Source: JAXMHB01 sp046346965
Lineage (GTDB): Bacteria; Pseudomonadota; Gammaproteobacteria; Xanthomonadales; SZUA-5
Assembly (NCBI GenBank): GCA_046346965.1
Contig: JAXMHB010000005.1
Location: forward strand, 124,001-188,000
Direction of reading: 5' to 3'
DNA: 64,000 nt
The translations under genes and the position numbers were made by a program. This document shows positions 28,930 through 37,793 of the stretch, piece by piece. The stretch's first letter is position 1, and every line of letters starts with the position of its first letter. Under the pieces are notes generated by a model. The model saw only the letters and a program-made list of their open reading frames with translations, was not told where the DNA came from and did no database searches.

Positions 28930-31900
28930 ATGAAGGTCAACAAGCATCTCGGTTTGGTGGCAGCACTCTCGCTGACTCTGGTCGGCGGGTTGGGCGCACA
29001 GACGCTGGGCAACAGCGGCAGCAATGGCGTATCGGTTGGGGAACCGGTGACGCCCGTCGAAATCAACGTCGATCTGCGCACGCTGCCGACGGTCGAGGCC
29101 TGGCAGCCGGGCGACGGCATCCGCGAGGCGCAGCGCCGCATCTACTACCCGCTGAACGCGCGCAATCCTGCCGCGCCGGCCGACTGGTCGACCGCCCCGG
29201 ACCGCCTGGGTGAACTGCAGGCGCTGTACGACACCATGAACCGCGCGCCGAGCCTGATCAACGGCAGCAGCCGCGTCAACATCGACAACAGCTCCACCGG
29301 CGTCAGCCCGGGCGACCCGGTCGTCGAAGTCAACGCCAACTACATTCTGTACGGCATCAATGCCTCGACCGGCACCAGCTTCACGGTCTACAACAAGGCC
29401 GGCACCAAGCTGTCGGGCCCGACCGCCTACAAGTCGCTGGCACCCGCCGGCGATCCCTGCGCGACCTCGGTCAGCGACCCGATCATCCATTACGATCGCC
29501 TCGCCAATCGCTGGTTCATGCTGGAAATGGGCGGCACCTCCAGCGCCAACCGCCTGTGCGTGTACGTATCGAAGACCGACAACCCGGTCTCCGGCGGCTG
29601 GTGGTTCTACGGCTTCTCGACGCCGGCGGTGCCGGACTATCCGCATTGCTCGGTGTGGCCCAACGCTTACGTGTGCACGACCAACGAGTCGGGCACCGGC
29701 GTCAAGGTCTATGCCTTCGATCGCGCCAACATGCTGACCGGCGCCACCGCGCGCGCCGCGCAGAGCTTCACCTCGGTGGCCAAGCTCTCCGGCTACGGCT
29801 TCCAGGCGCTGACGCCGGCGACCTTCATGGGTCCGTCGACGAGCGCGCCGCCGGCCAATGCGCCGGTGTACCTGGCTCGCCACAACGACGACGAGGCGCA
29901 CGCCGGCACCGGCGCCAACACCAGCGCCGACTTCATCGACCTGTATGCCCTGAACATCAACTGGACGACGCCGGCCAGCAGCGGCATCACCACGCTGCCG
30001 CGCATCCAGATCAGCGAATTCAACAGCTGGTTCCGCGACTACTCCTCCTTCGACACGGTTCCGCAGCCGGGCTCCACCACGGCGCGTCTCGATCCGATCC
30101 GCGAAGTCATCCTGAACTCGATGACCTACCGCAACTTCGGTACGCATGAAGTGATCCTCGGCAACTTCGCCACCAACCAGAACGCCGCCCGCACCGGCAC
30201 CACGGTCGACTCCGGCATCCGCTGGTTCGAGCTGCGCAAAGTCGGCAGCGGCAACTGGACGCTGTATCAGGAAGGCACTTTCAGCCCGGGTGACACCAGC
30301 ACGCACCACCTGCTCGGCACCATGGCGATGGACGGCCAGGGCAACATCGGCATGGGCTACAACGTCAGCAAGACCAGCACGCCGACGGTGTTTGCTTCGC
30401 TGCGCTACACCGGCCGTCTGGCCGCCGACACGCTGGGCGTGATGACCCAGGGCGAGACCGACGTCGCCGTCGGCGCCGCCAACGAAACCTCGGGCCGCTG
30501 GGGCGACTACTACCAGATGGTGGTCGATCCGGCCGATGACTGCACCTTCTGGTTCGTCGGCATGTATCGTCCGTCCGGCAGCTGGGCCACCCGCGCCCGC
30601 GACTTCAAGTTCCCGAGCTGCGGCGGCACGGTCACCACCTACTCGATCTCCGGTCAGATCACCACTGGCACCGGCGTTGGCATCAGCGGCGTGACCGTCT
30701 CGGCGGGTTCCGCTTCCACCACCACCGACGCCAGCGGCAACTACAGCATCCCGGGTCTGGTCGCCGGCAGCTACACGGTGACGCCGTCCTCGGCCAGCTA
30801 CACCTTCAGCCCGGTCAACCGCGCCGTCACGATCACCTCGGCCAACGTGACCGCGCAGAACTTCACCGGCACTGCGGTGGCGACGACCTACAGCATCTCC
30901 GGCACCATCACCACCAGCGGTGGTACGGCGATCTCGGGCGTGAGCGTCAGCACCGGCGCTGCCAGCGCGACCACCAATGCCTCCGGCGCCTACACGATCT
31001 CCGGTCTGGCTAACGGCAGCTACACGCTGACGCCGTCGCTGAGTGGCTACACCTTCAGCCCGACCAGCCTGTCGGCGACCATCAGCGGCGCCAACCTGAG
31101 TGCGCAGAATTTCACCGGCACCGCCACCAGCGGCGGCCCGATCGCGCTGAGCAATGGCGTGACCGTCAACGGCACGGTGAACTCGACCACGCAGAACGGT
31201 TCCTTTGTCGAGTACACGGCGACCATCCCGGCCGGCGCCAGCAACCTCAGCATCGTCACCACCGGCTCGCTGGATTCCGATCTGTACGTCAAGTTCGGCG
31301 CCTCGCCGTCGACCACGGTGTATGACTGCCGCTCCAACGGTGCCACCGGTGCGGAAACCTGCACCTTCGCCACCCCGAGCGCCGGCGTGTACTACATCCG
31401 CGTCTATGGCTATGCCACTGGCGCCGTCAGCTACACCATCAATGCCTCCTGGAGCACGGGCGGCGGCGGCGGCACGCTGGTCGAGCGTTTGACCAACGGC
31501 AACTTCGACACCATCACCGCCAGCACCAACACGGCGCCGGACGGTTCCTGGTCGCGCACGGCGGTCACCGGCACCTCGTTCAACACGCTGCTGGCGGGTC
31601 AGACCAATGCGCAGACGGGCGGCAGCTATGCCTACCTCGGCGTGAATGCGACCACCAGCTCGCAGACGGTGCAGAGCGCCTCGGCGACGATCCCGGCGAC
31701 GGCGACGACGGCGACGCTGTCCTTCTACGCCTCGATCGTGACCAGCGAGACGACCACCACCTCGGCTTACGACAAGCTGCAGGTGCAGCTGATCGATGCC
31801 AGCACCAACACTGTGTTGGCGACGCTGGTGACGCTGTCGAACCTGAACAAGACCACCAGCGCCTCGACCTATGTGCAGCGCAGCTACGATGTGTCGGCAC

Positions 31901-31998
31901 ACAAGGGCAAGACCGTCAAGGTGCGTCTGATCGGCAGCACTGACAGCTCGCTGGCGACGACCTTCCGCGTCGATACCGTCAGCCTGAAGTCGAACTGA
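28930..31998 (+). CDS. Large modular secreted protein with carboxypeptidase-like, PPC and C-terminal beta domains
   Basis: This is a 1022-residue exported protein. The signal peptide is MKVNKHLGLVAALSLTLVGG with cleavage near LGAQ. Residues about 50-565 form an unrecognised domain rich in Trp and Tyr (RLANRWFMLEMGG, GRWGDYYQMVVDP), reminiscent of secreted beta-propellers. Two carboxypeptidase regulatory-like beta-sandwich repeats follow (about 570-650 and 655-733; TDASGNYSIPGL, TNASGAYTISGL). Then comes a bacterial pre-peptidase C-terminal (PPC) domain (about 735-845; DSDLYVKFG, YYIRVYGYATGA) and a jelly-roll-like module (about 855-1020). No protease or glycosidase motif is evident, so the role is unknown. 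AGGAAG precedes the start and a strong terminator follows. Confidence 0.85.
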   Translation: MKVNKHLGLVAALSLTLVGGLGAQTLGNSGSNGVSVGEPVTPVEINVDLRTLPTVEAWQPGDGIREAQRRIYYPLNARNPAAPADWSTAPDRLGELQALYDTMNRAPSLINGSSRVNIDNSSTGVSPGDPVVEVNANYILYGINASTGTSFTVYNKAGTKLSGPTAYKSLAPAGDPCATSVSDPIIHYDRLANRWFMLEMGGTSSANRLCVYVSKTDNPVSGGWWFYGFSTPAVPDYPHCSVWPNAYVCTTNESGTGVKVYAFDRANMLTGATARAAQSFTSVAKLSGYGFQALTPATFMGPSTSAPPANAPVYLARHNDDEAHAGTGANTSADFIDLYALNINWTTPASSGITTLPRIQISEFNSWFRDYSSFDTVPQPGSTTARLDPIREVILNSMTYRNFGTHEVILGNFATNQNAARTGTTVDSGIRWFELRKVGSGNWTLYQEGTFSPGDTSTHHLLGTMAMDGQGNIGMGYNVSKTSTPTVFASLRYTGRLAADTLGVMTQGETDVAVGAANETSGRWGDYYQMVVDPADDCTFWFVGMYRPSGSWATRARDFKFPSCGGTVTTYSISGQITTGTGVGISGVTVSAGSASTTTDASGNYSIPGLVAGSYTVTPSSASYTFSPVNRAVTITSANVTAQNFTGTAVATTYSISGTITTSGGTAISGVSVSTGAASATTNASGAYTISGLANGSYTLTPSLSGYTFSPTSLSATISGANLSAQNFTGTATSGGPIALSNGVTVNGTVNSTTQNGSFVEYTATIPAGASNLSIVTTGSLDSDLYVKFGASPSTTVYDCRSNGATGAETCTFATPSAGVYYIRVYGYATGAVSYTINASWSTGGGGGTLVERLTNGNFDTITASTNTAPDGSWSRTAVTGTSFNTLLAGQTNAQTGGSYAYLGVNATTSSQTVQSASATIPATATTATLSFYASIVTSETTTTSAYDKLQVQLIDASTNTVLATLVTLSNLNKTTSASTYVQRSYDVSAHKGKTVKVRLIGSTDSSLATTFRVDTVSLKSN

Positions 31999-32039
31999 TC
32001 CGACGCGGTCAGCCGACCGCCTGATCAGCGCAGTACCCG

Positions 32040-32072
32040 AAGGCCCCGGAGCAATCCGGGGCCTTCGCTTTT
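32040..32072 (+). terminator. Intrinsic terminator after the modular secreted protein gene
   Basis: AAGGCCCCGGA (32040-32050) and TCCGGGGCCTT (32055-32065) form a perfect 11-bp stem with loop GCAA, followed by CGCTTTT. This is a textbook rho-independent terminator 42 bases past the stop. Confidence 0.92.
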
Positions 32073-32181
32073 GTGGTGACGCGCACCTGTACTTCACGAC
32101 CAAAGCGGATACTGAGACGCCCCGGCTGGACTTTGGCGTACTCGCCCTTACATCCGGGCTTCCTCCGTTTCGGTCATCGCC

Positions 32182-33045
32182 ATGAGCCTGCGCTCCTTGC
32201 TGTCTGTCATTCCCAGCGTGCCAACCTCGGACGGCGCCGGCGTCAAGCTGCGCCGTGCCCTGGGTGCCTACGAAGGCCAGCGGCTGGACCCCTTCTTGAT
32301 GCTGGACGAGTTCTATTCGGACGATCCGCGCGATTACATCGCCGGCTTCCCGGCGCATCCGCATCGCGGCTTCGAAACGGTCACCTACATGCTCGATGGC
32401 CATTTGCGCCATGAGGATCACCTCGGCAATCGCGGCGAGTTGCGCAGCGGCGGCGTGCAGTGGATGACCGCCGGGCGCGGCATCATCCACTCGGAAATGC
32501 CGCAGCAGGACAGCGGGCGGATGCGCGGCTTCCAGCTGTGGATCAATCTGCCGGCCGCCGAGAAAATGAAGCCGGCGGGCTATCGGGACATCCCGGCCGA
32601 GGCCTTGGCGCGCAGCGCGGATGGCCGCGTGACCTTGATCGCCGGCCAGTTGACGCTCGGTGAGACCACCCTGCGCGGACCGGTCAACGGCGGCGAGGCG
32701 GTCTATGCCACCGACCCGCTGTACGCCGATCTGCATCTGAACGCCGGCGATCAGCTCGAACTGCCGGTGCAGCGCGGCCACCAGAGCTTTCTGTACGTCT
32801 ACGAGGGCGAGGCGGAGGTGGTCGGCGAGCACGGTCGCCGTGACCTGCCCTTGCGCAGCGCCGGCATCCTGGGCGATGGCGACCACGTCCAGCTGCGTGC
32901 TGGCGAGCGCGGCGCCCGCGCGCTGCTGTTGGCCGGCAAGCCACTGCGCGAGCCGATCGTCCAGTACGGCCCCTTCGTGATGAACACGCACGCCGAGATC
33001 GAGCGGGCGGTGCGCGACTACCAGACCGGCCGGCTGACCCTCTGA
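32182..33045 (+). CDS. Pirin family protein
   Basis: This 287-residue bicupin starts MSLRSLLSVIPSVPT. The N-terminal cupin holds the metal-binding set FPAHPHRGFETVTYMLDG (two His) with HEDHLGN and HSEMPQ further on. The C-terminal cupin is less conserved, with GHQSFLYVYEGEAEVVG. Bacterial pirins have been described as quercetinases or as metabolic regulators; the sequence does not choose between them. The stop overlaps the nei-like gene by one base (TGATG), linking translation of the two. Confidence 0.93.
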   Translation: MSLRSLLSVIPSVPTSDGAGVKLRRALGAYEGQRLDPFLMLDEFYSDDPRDYIAGFPAHPHRGFETVTYMLDGHLRHEDHLGNRGELRSGGVQWMTAGRGIIHSEMPQQDSGRMRGFQLWINLPAAEKMKPAGYRDIPAEALARSADGRVTLIAGQLTLGETTLRGPVNGGEAVYATDPLYADLHLNAGDQLELPVQRGHQSFLYVYEGEAEVVGEHGRRDLPLRSAGILGDGDHVQLRAGERGARALLLAGKPLREPIVQYGPFVMNTHAEIERAVRDYQTGRLTL

Positions 33046-33860
33046 TGCCCGAGGGACCGGAAATCCGGCGCGCCGCCGATCGCCTGCAGCGCGCCATCGT
33101 CGATCAGCCTTTGCGCGGCGTCTGGTTCGCCTTCGAGTCACTGAAGCGCCACGAGCCGCTGCTGGCCGGGAGCCGAGTCCGGGCAATCGAAACCCGCGCC
33201 AAGGCGCTGCTGACTCATTTCGACTGCGGGCTCAGCGTCTACAGCCACAATCAACTCTACGGCCGCTGGTACACCTGCAAACCCGATCGGCCACCCGCCA
33301 CCACGCGCACGCTGCGCTTCGCCGTCTACGGCGAGCGCGCCGATATCCTGCTGTACTCGGCGTCCGACATCGAGGTACTGGACGCCGCCGGGATCGCCGA
33401 GCATCGATTTCTGAACCGCCTGGGCCCCGATCTGCTGCACCCGCAGACCACGCTGGAGCGCGTGTTGGCGCACATCCAGCACCCCGCGCGGGCGCGGCGG
33501 CGGCTGGCCGATCTATTGCTCGACCAGGGCTTTCTCGCTGGCATCGGCAACTACCTGCGATCGGAAATCCTGCATGACGCAGCGCTGTTGCCCACGCGCA
33601 AACTCGGCACGCTGAGCCCGGCCGAGCAGCAGGCGCTGGCGGCCTCGGCACTGCGCATCACCCAGCGCGCCTATGCGCTGGCCGGGGTGACCAACGAACC
33701 CCAGCGCGCCGCGCAACTGAAGGCGGCGGGACTGGGGTTTGCCGCGCGCCGGCACGCGGTGTTTCATCGTGCCGGCCAGCCCTGCTATCGCTGCGGCGGC
33801 AGCATCGCAAGCGCAACTGCAAATCGTCGTATGGATTGGTGTCCGGGCTGCCAGTTCTGA
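33045..33860 (+). CDS. nei: Endonuclease VIII-like DNA glycosylase
   Basis: This 271-residue Fpg/Nei-family bifunctional DNA glycosylase/AP lyase removes oxidised pyrimidines in base excision repair. After Met removal the protein begins with the catalytic PEGPEIRRA (P2 nucleophile, E3), and the conserved K53 lies in ETRAKALL. The helix-two-turn-helix region contains GFLAGIGNYLRSEIL. The C-terminal zinc finger is CYRCGG plus CPGCQF. ARRHAVFHRAGQPC matches Nei-type enzymes rather than MutM. Its start overlaps the pirin stop. Confidence 0.93.
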   Translation: MPEGPEIRRAADRLQRAIVDQPLRGVWFAFESLKRHEPLLAGSRVRAIETRAKALLTHFDCGLSVYSHNQLYGRWYTCKPDRPPATTRTLRFAVYGERADILLYSASDIEVLDAAGIAEHRFLNRLGPDLLHPQTTLERVLAHIQHPARARRRLADLLLDQGFLAGIGNYLRSEILHDAALLPTRKLGTLSPAEQQALAASALRITQRAYALAGVTNEPQRAAQLKAAGLGFAARRHAVFHRAGQPCYRCGGSIASATANRRMDWCPGCQF

Positions 33861-33908
33861 TTCAGCGGCTGCTTATACTCGGCGCTCCCCACCACCCGGA
33901 GCTGCCCC

Positions 33909-35201
33909 ATGCGCACTGCCACGCTGCTCGCCCTGTCTCTGTTGACCCTGGCACCGCAAAGTGAGGCGCTGACGCTGGCCTGCGGCCGGGTGTTCGATTC
34001 GGCCAGCGGCAAACTACTGGGACCGCACACGGTGACGGTGAGCGACGGTCGCATCACCGCAGTGACGCCGGGCGCGCCGGCCGCCGGTGTCGATGCGGTG
34101 GACCACAGCCAGCAGGTCTGTCTGCCCGGCCTGATCGATCTGCACACGCACATCAGCAACTTCGAGTCGAGTCCGCAGAGCTACAGCGAGGTGTTCCGGC
34201 TCAACCCCGGCGACTATGCGCTGCGTGCCGCCCTGAATGCGCGCAAGACGCTGCGCGCCGGCTTCACCACTATTCGCGATCTCGGTGACACCGGCGGCGC
34301 CTCGCTGGCGCTGCGCAATGCGATCAACCAGGGCATTGCCGAAGGTCCGCGCATTTACACCGCCGGCAAGTCGATCGCCACCACCGGCGGCCATGCCGAT
34401 CCCACCAATGGTCGCAGCCAAGCTCTGCAAGGCAAACCCGGCCCGAGCGACGGCGTGATCAACGGCCCGGAGGAAGCCGCCGCCGCGGTGCGCTACCGCT
34501 ACAAGGAAGGCGCCGATCTGATCAAGATCACCGCCACTGGCGGCGTGCTGAGCTACGCCAAGAACGGACTGAACCCGCAGTTCACTCAGGAAGAGGCCAA
34601 CGCCATCGTCGCCGCCGCCAAGGACTACGGCTTTGCCGTTGCTGCACACGCACACGGCAAGGAAGGCATCCGGCGCGCCATTCTGGCCGGTGTCACCAGC
34701 ATCGAGCATGGCAGTTTCCTGGATGAGGACCTGTTCCCGCTGATGAAGGAACACCACACCTGGTACGTGCCCACGCTGCTGGCCGGCTGGTGGACCGCCA
34801 GCAAGGCCAATGAGCCCGGCTACTACCCGCCGATCGTCGCCGCCAAGGCCAAGGCGATCAGTCCGGTGATGCAGAGCACCTTCAACAAGGCCTACAAGGC
34901 CGGCGTGAAGATCGCCTTCGGCACCGACACCGGCGTCTCGCCGCACGGCATGAATGCCAAGGAATTCAAGCTGATGGTCGATGCCGGCATGCCGCCCGCC
35001 GAGGCCATCCAGGCAGCTACGCGCAACGCCGCCGAGGTGCTCGGCATGAGCGCCGAGATCGGCGCCATCGCGCCCGGTCATTACGCCGACATCGTCGTGG
35101 TCGCCGGCGATCCGATTGCCGACATCACGCAATTGGAGCATCCGCTGATGACCTACAAGGACGGCGTCGCCTACGCGCCGCTGGCGGCAGCCGGCCCGTG
35201 A
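33909..35201 (+). CDS. Secreted metal-dependent amidohydrolase
   Basis: This 430-residue enzyme of the amidohydrolase superfamily (imidazolonepropionase/Xaa-Pro dipeptidase-like branch) has a signal peptide (MRTATLLALSLLTLAPQSEA). Metal-ligand motifs are present: LPGLIDLHTHIS, a central KITATGG lysine region, AAHAHGKEGIRRAI, SIEHGSFLDED and the Asp of AFGTDTGVSPHG. Export suggests scavenging of dipeptides or related amides in the periplasm. Substrate is not determinable here. The stop overlaps the next gene's GTG start. Confidence 0.9.
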   Translation: MRTATLLALSLLTLAPQSEALTLACGRVFDSASGKLLGPHTVTVSDGRITAVTPGAPAAGVDAVDHSQQVCLPGLIDLHTHISNFESSPQSYSEVFRLNPGDYALRAALNARKTLRAGFTTIRDLGDTGGASLALRNAINQGIAEGPRIYTAGKSIATTGGHADPTNGRSQALQGKPGPSDGVINGPEEAAAAVRYRYKEGADLIKITATGGVLSYAKNGLNPQFTQEEANAIVAAAKDYGFAVAAHAHGKEGIRRAILAGVTSIEHGSFLDEDLFPLMKEHHTWYVPTLLAGWWTASKANEPGYYPPIVAAKAKAISPVMQSTFNKAYKAGVKIAFGTDTGVSPHGMNAKEFKLMVDAGMPPAEAIQAATRNAAEVLGMSAEIGAIAPGHYADIVVVAGDPIADITQLEHPLMTYKDGVAYAPLAAAGP

Positions 35202-36112
35202 CCGAGCCGGCGTGGCTGCGCGCACCCGTACGTGAACGCGTGCGGGTGATGGCGGTGCAGTACCGCCAATGCCGGATACGCGCCTACGCGGAGTTCGTCG
35301 AGCGCATCGAGTACTACTGCACGGTGGCTGCCGACTACGCGGCGGACTTCCTGTGCTTCCCCGAGTTCATGGCGCTGCAACTGCTGTCGCTGGAGCGCGA
35401 GCGCCTGCCGGCCGATCAGGCGATGCAGCGGATGGGCGAGCATGCGGCCGAGCTGCATGCGCTGTTTGCTCGGATGGCGCTGAGCCACCGGCTCAACCTG
35501 ATCAGCGGTGCCTATCCGCGTGTGTGCGCGGATGGTCGGGTGCGCAATCTGGCCAGCGTCTATGGCCGCGATGGCACGCACAGTGAGCGCGCCAAGATTC
35601 ACGTCACCCCGAGCGAAGCCAGCGTCTGGGGCGTGGTCGGTGGCACACTGGCCGATACCGAGGTGGTCCACACCGATTGTGGGCCGATCGGCGTGATGAT
35701 CTGCTACGACAGCGAGTTCCCGGAGCTGGCGCGACGCCACGTCGATCAGGGCGCGCTGATCGAGTTCATTCCCTACTGCACCGACGAGCGTCAGGGCCAT
35801 CTGCGCGTGCGCTACTCGGCGCAGGCCCGCTGCATCGAGAATCAGAGCTACGCGGTGCTGGCCGGCAACGTCGGCCATCTGCCGGGTGTGGTCAACATGG
35901 ACATCCAGTACGCCGAGAGCGCCGTGTTGACGCCTTGCGATTTTCCCTTCGCCCGGGACGGCATCGCGGCCCAGGCAAACCCTGACGCCGAAGCCGTGAT
36001 CATGGCTGATCTCGATCTGGCGGCGCTGGTGCGCGCGCGCCATAGCGGCACGGTGCGCAATCTGGCCGACCGTCGCAGCGATTTGTACGCGCTGCGGTGG
36101 TCGGCTGACTGA
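35198..36112 (+). CDS. Carbon-nitrogen hydrolase (nitrilase superfamily)
   Basis: This 304-residue protein starts with GTG 35198, overlapping the amidohydrolase stop as GTGA. The nitrilase catalytic triad is visible: E56 in CFPEFMA, K133 in ERAKIHVTP and C169 in VMICYDSEFPE. The enzyme hydrolyses a C-N bond of an amide or nitrile. Coupling to a secreted amidohydrolase suggests a shared amide-degrading pathway. There is no signal peptide, so it acts in the cytoplasm. The exact substrate is unknown; omega-amidase and N-carbamoylputrescine hydrolase are related families. Confidence 0.9.
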   Translation: MTEPAWLRAPVRERVRVMAVQYRQCRIRAYAEFVERIEYYCTVAADYAADFLCFPEFMALQLLSLERERLPADQAMQRMGEHAAELHALFARMALSHRLNLISGAYPRVCADGRVRNLASVYGRDGTHSERAKIHVTPSEASVWGVVGGTLADTEVVHTDCGPIGVMICYDSEFPELARRHVDQGALIEFIPYCTDERQGHLRVRYSAQARCIENQSYAVLAGNVGHLPGVVNMDIQYAESAVLTPCDFPFARDGIAAQANPDAEAVIMADLDLAALVRARHSGTVRNLADRRSDLYALRWSAD

Positions 36113-36163
36113 GTCTGGCTGGCCCGAAGGGCTGGAGCGGCACTCGCCGCAGAGTCTCGCTGT

Positions 36164-36619
36164 TCAGGGCGTGCGCAGGCGCGCCGACGGCTCGCGGGCA
36201 AACTGCATGGTGCCGCGACTACCGCCGAGTTCGATCAGCCAGCGACCTTGATCCAGACGCTGACGCTCGGCCGCAGCGAGATCGTCGAGGAACTGGCGAT
36301 CCTGCGTATCGGCGGCGCAGCCCATCTTGGTCAGCCCGACGGGTCCGAAGCGGATCGCATCGGCCGTCAATTCGGCGCTGCTGCGACCGTTGTTGCAGTC
36401 CGCGCGCACCTGCACGCTGCCATCGGCAGCGATCTGCAGCGTGTAGCGGGCCGGATCGGCGGCCATGACGGACGCGCGCGTCGACTGTGTGCCGGTCCAA
36501 TACCAGAGGCCTTGCAGCGCGGCAGGCACGGCGGTATCGGCGGCTGGCGTGGATTCGGTGGGAGCACTGCTGCAGGCCGACAAGCCGAGCAGTGCAAGTA
36601 CGAGCGAGAGCGTGCGCAT
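36164..36619 (-). CDS. META domain lipoprotein (HslJ-like)
   Basis: This 151-residue lipoprotein has signal MRTLSLVLALLGLSAC with lipobox LSAC (Cys 16). ATG 36619 is chosen because the upstream in-frame extension is not signal-like. The core shows META/HslJ-type features: CNNGRSSAEL, RFGPVGLTKMGCA and DRQFLDDLAAAE. Members are outer-membrane or periplasmic proteins linked to stress or heat-shock response, with no known activity. It runs towards the nitrilase gene, tail to tail. Confidence 0.8.
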   Translation of the reverse strand: MRTLSLVLALLGLSACSSAPTESTPAADTAVPAALQGLWYWTGTQSTRASVMAADPARYTLQIAADGSVQVRADCNNGRSSAELTADAIRFGPVGLTKMGCAADTQDRQFLDDLAAAERQRLDQGRWLIELGGSRGTMQFAREPSARLRTP

Positions 36620-36684
36620 GGTGACTCCGGTGGGCAAAGGACCTTGCCGCATTGTGGCAAGCTCCCGCGCGACTGCCCAGCCCT

Positions 36685-36942
36685 TCAGCGACGGCGGTTG
36701 CGCAATTCGCTCTTCAGACCGACCTTCAAGGACTCGCCCTCGATAATCGCGCCATTCAACGCCGCAATGGCCTTGCGCGCTTCGTGGCCTTCCATGTCGA
36801 GTTCGGCAAAGCCACGGCATTCGCCGGAAAAGAGATCGCGCGACAACTTGATCGCACGCACCTTGCCATGGGCGGCGAACATTTCGGTCAGGGATTGTTC
36901 GGTGGTTTTGCGCGGCAAACCGCGCACGCTGAGAGTCAGCAT
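36685..36942 (-). CDS. RNA-binding protein with a single RRM domain
   Basis: This 85-residue protein is a minimal RNA recognition motif. RNP2 is LTLSVRGL at the N-terminus and RNP1 is CRGFAELD, though aromatic residues usual at RNP1 are partly replaced. The C-terminal tail LKSELRNRRR is basic. Small RRM proteins occur in many bacteria and often act in cold or stress adaptation, which fits its place directly downstream of a cold-shock gene on the same strand. About 110 bases with two hairpins separate them. Confidence 0.88.
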   Translation of the reverse strand: MLTLSVRGLPRKTTEQSLTEMFAAHGKVRAIKLSRDLFSGECRGFAELDMEGHEARKAIAALNGAIIEGESLKVGLKSELRNRRR

Positions 36943-36993
36943 GTCCTGGGCTCCGGTTTGAGCAGCCAGGGAAACCGGGCCGCAGAGTGAAGA

Positions 36994-37018
36994 CGCGTGC
37001 CGGCGACACCGGCACGCG
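36994..37018 (-). terminator. Hairpin between the cold-shock and RRM genes
   Basis: CGCGTGCCGG and CCGGCACGCG form a perfect 10-bp stem with loop CGACA, downstream of the cold-shock gene on the minus strand. Only a weak pyrimidine run (TCTTC) follows. A likely terminator or attenuator. Confidence 0.5.
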
Positions 37019-37025
37019 CAGCGCA

Positions 37026-37043
37026 GGGCGGCTGGCGCCGCCC
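37026..37043 (-). terminator. Short hairpin right after the cold-shock gene
   Basis: GGGCGGC and GCCGCCC pair as a 7-bp stem with a 4-base loop, 10 bases beyond the stop codon. Together with the larger hairpin at 36994-37018 it makes a double stem-loop, probably protecting the short cold-shock mRNA. Confidence 0.4.
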
Positions 37044-37053
37044 CGCAGCAGCC

Positions 37054-37263
37054 TTACATCGGCTGCACCTGGTCGGCCTGCAGGCCCTTCGGGCCCTTGG
37101 TCACGACGAAGCTGACTTTCTGGCCTTCCTGCAGCGACTTGAAGCCGCTGCCCTGGATCGCACGGAAATGCACGAACACGTCGTCACCTTCCGGGCGGCT
37201 CAGAAAGCCAAAACCCTTCGCATCGTTGAACCACTTGACCGTACCAATTTGACGCTCAGACAT
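37054..37263 (-). CDS. Cold-shock protein, CspA family
   Basis: This 69-residue single cold-shock domain protein acts as a nucleic-acid chaperone. ATG 37263 (MSERQIGTVKWFNDAKG) with GGAG about 8 bases upstream is preferred over the start 18 bases earlier. RNP1 is KGFGFLS and RNP2 is DVFVHF, both intact. The ending LQADQVQPM is typical. Whether it is induced by cold cannot be told, but the roughly 500-base upstream gap leaves room for the long leader usual for these genes. Confidence 0.95.
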   Translation of the reverse strand: MSERQIGTVKWFNDAKGFGFLSRPEGDDVFVHFRAIQGSGFKSLQEGQKVSFVVTKGPKGLQADQVQPM

Positions 37264-37520
37264 GAAAAACTCCAAAAGCACTAGTGAGGGCGGTGCACTC
37301 CAAGCGGAGACACCGTTGCGTTCGTCTGCGGGGGACCAAGAACATTGAGAAGGAACAGCGGCAGATCGAACGACTCACCGTGCGCCTCGTCACGATGTAC
37401 CGTGTCGAGCAAAGAAAGCCCGGCTACCTTAGGCCATGCGCTGGCAAAAAGATAGGCCCGGGTGAAAGCCGTTCAGATTCAGGCACCGCCATGGCGCGCC
37501 GCCGCGAGCGGGCGCCTGGC

Positions 37521-37691
37521 GCCCCCCGCCCCGCTTCTGCTTCACCGTGTTTGGCAAGAGTCCCAGTCTCGCCTTTGGCGTGCTTACTCGTTCCGCAAAC
37601 TGGCGACACCGCAACGCAGGCGCCGCTTGGCTGGTCCCCCGCCCCCTGCCCCCCGCCCCGCTTCTGCTCCACCGTGTGTTTGGCAAGAGGT
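37521..37691. repeat. Interspersed GC-rich repeat, copy 3 (tandem)
   Basis: Two direct units of this repeat lie here: CCCCGCTTCTGCTTCACC followed by GTGTTTGGCAAGAG (37529-37560), and CCCCGCTTCTGCTCCACC followed by GTGTGTTTGGCAAGAG (about 37657-37689). Between them, CTGGCGACACCGCAACGCAG and GGTCCCCCGCCCCC match copy 1 at 228-274. It lies in the gap of about 530 bases between the cold-shock gene and the kinase gene; apart from the presumed cold-shock leader, nothing else is supported there. Confidence 0.65.
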
Positions 37692-37793
37692 TCCCTTGAT
37701 CCGGGTTAATCCGGCGGCAAGCCGTCCGCGCTATACGACAAAGCCTGCCGCGGCGCTGCCCTCAAAGGCACGCGCCGATTGTCGACGAGAATC

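Noticed and set aside
28897..33186. Uninterrupted minus-strand open frame of about 1430 codons
   Set aside because: It runs antisense through the modular secreted protein and pirin genes. Its Arg/Gly/Ala/His-rich composition is what GC-rich DNA gives in the opposite frame, and it has no recognisable domain.
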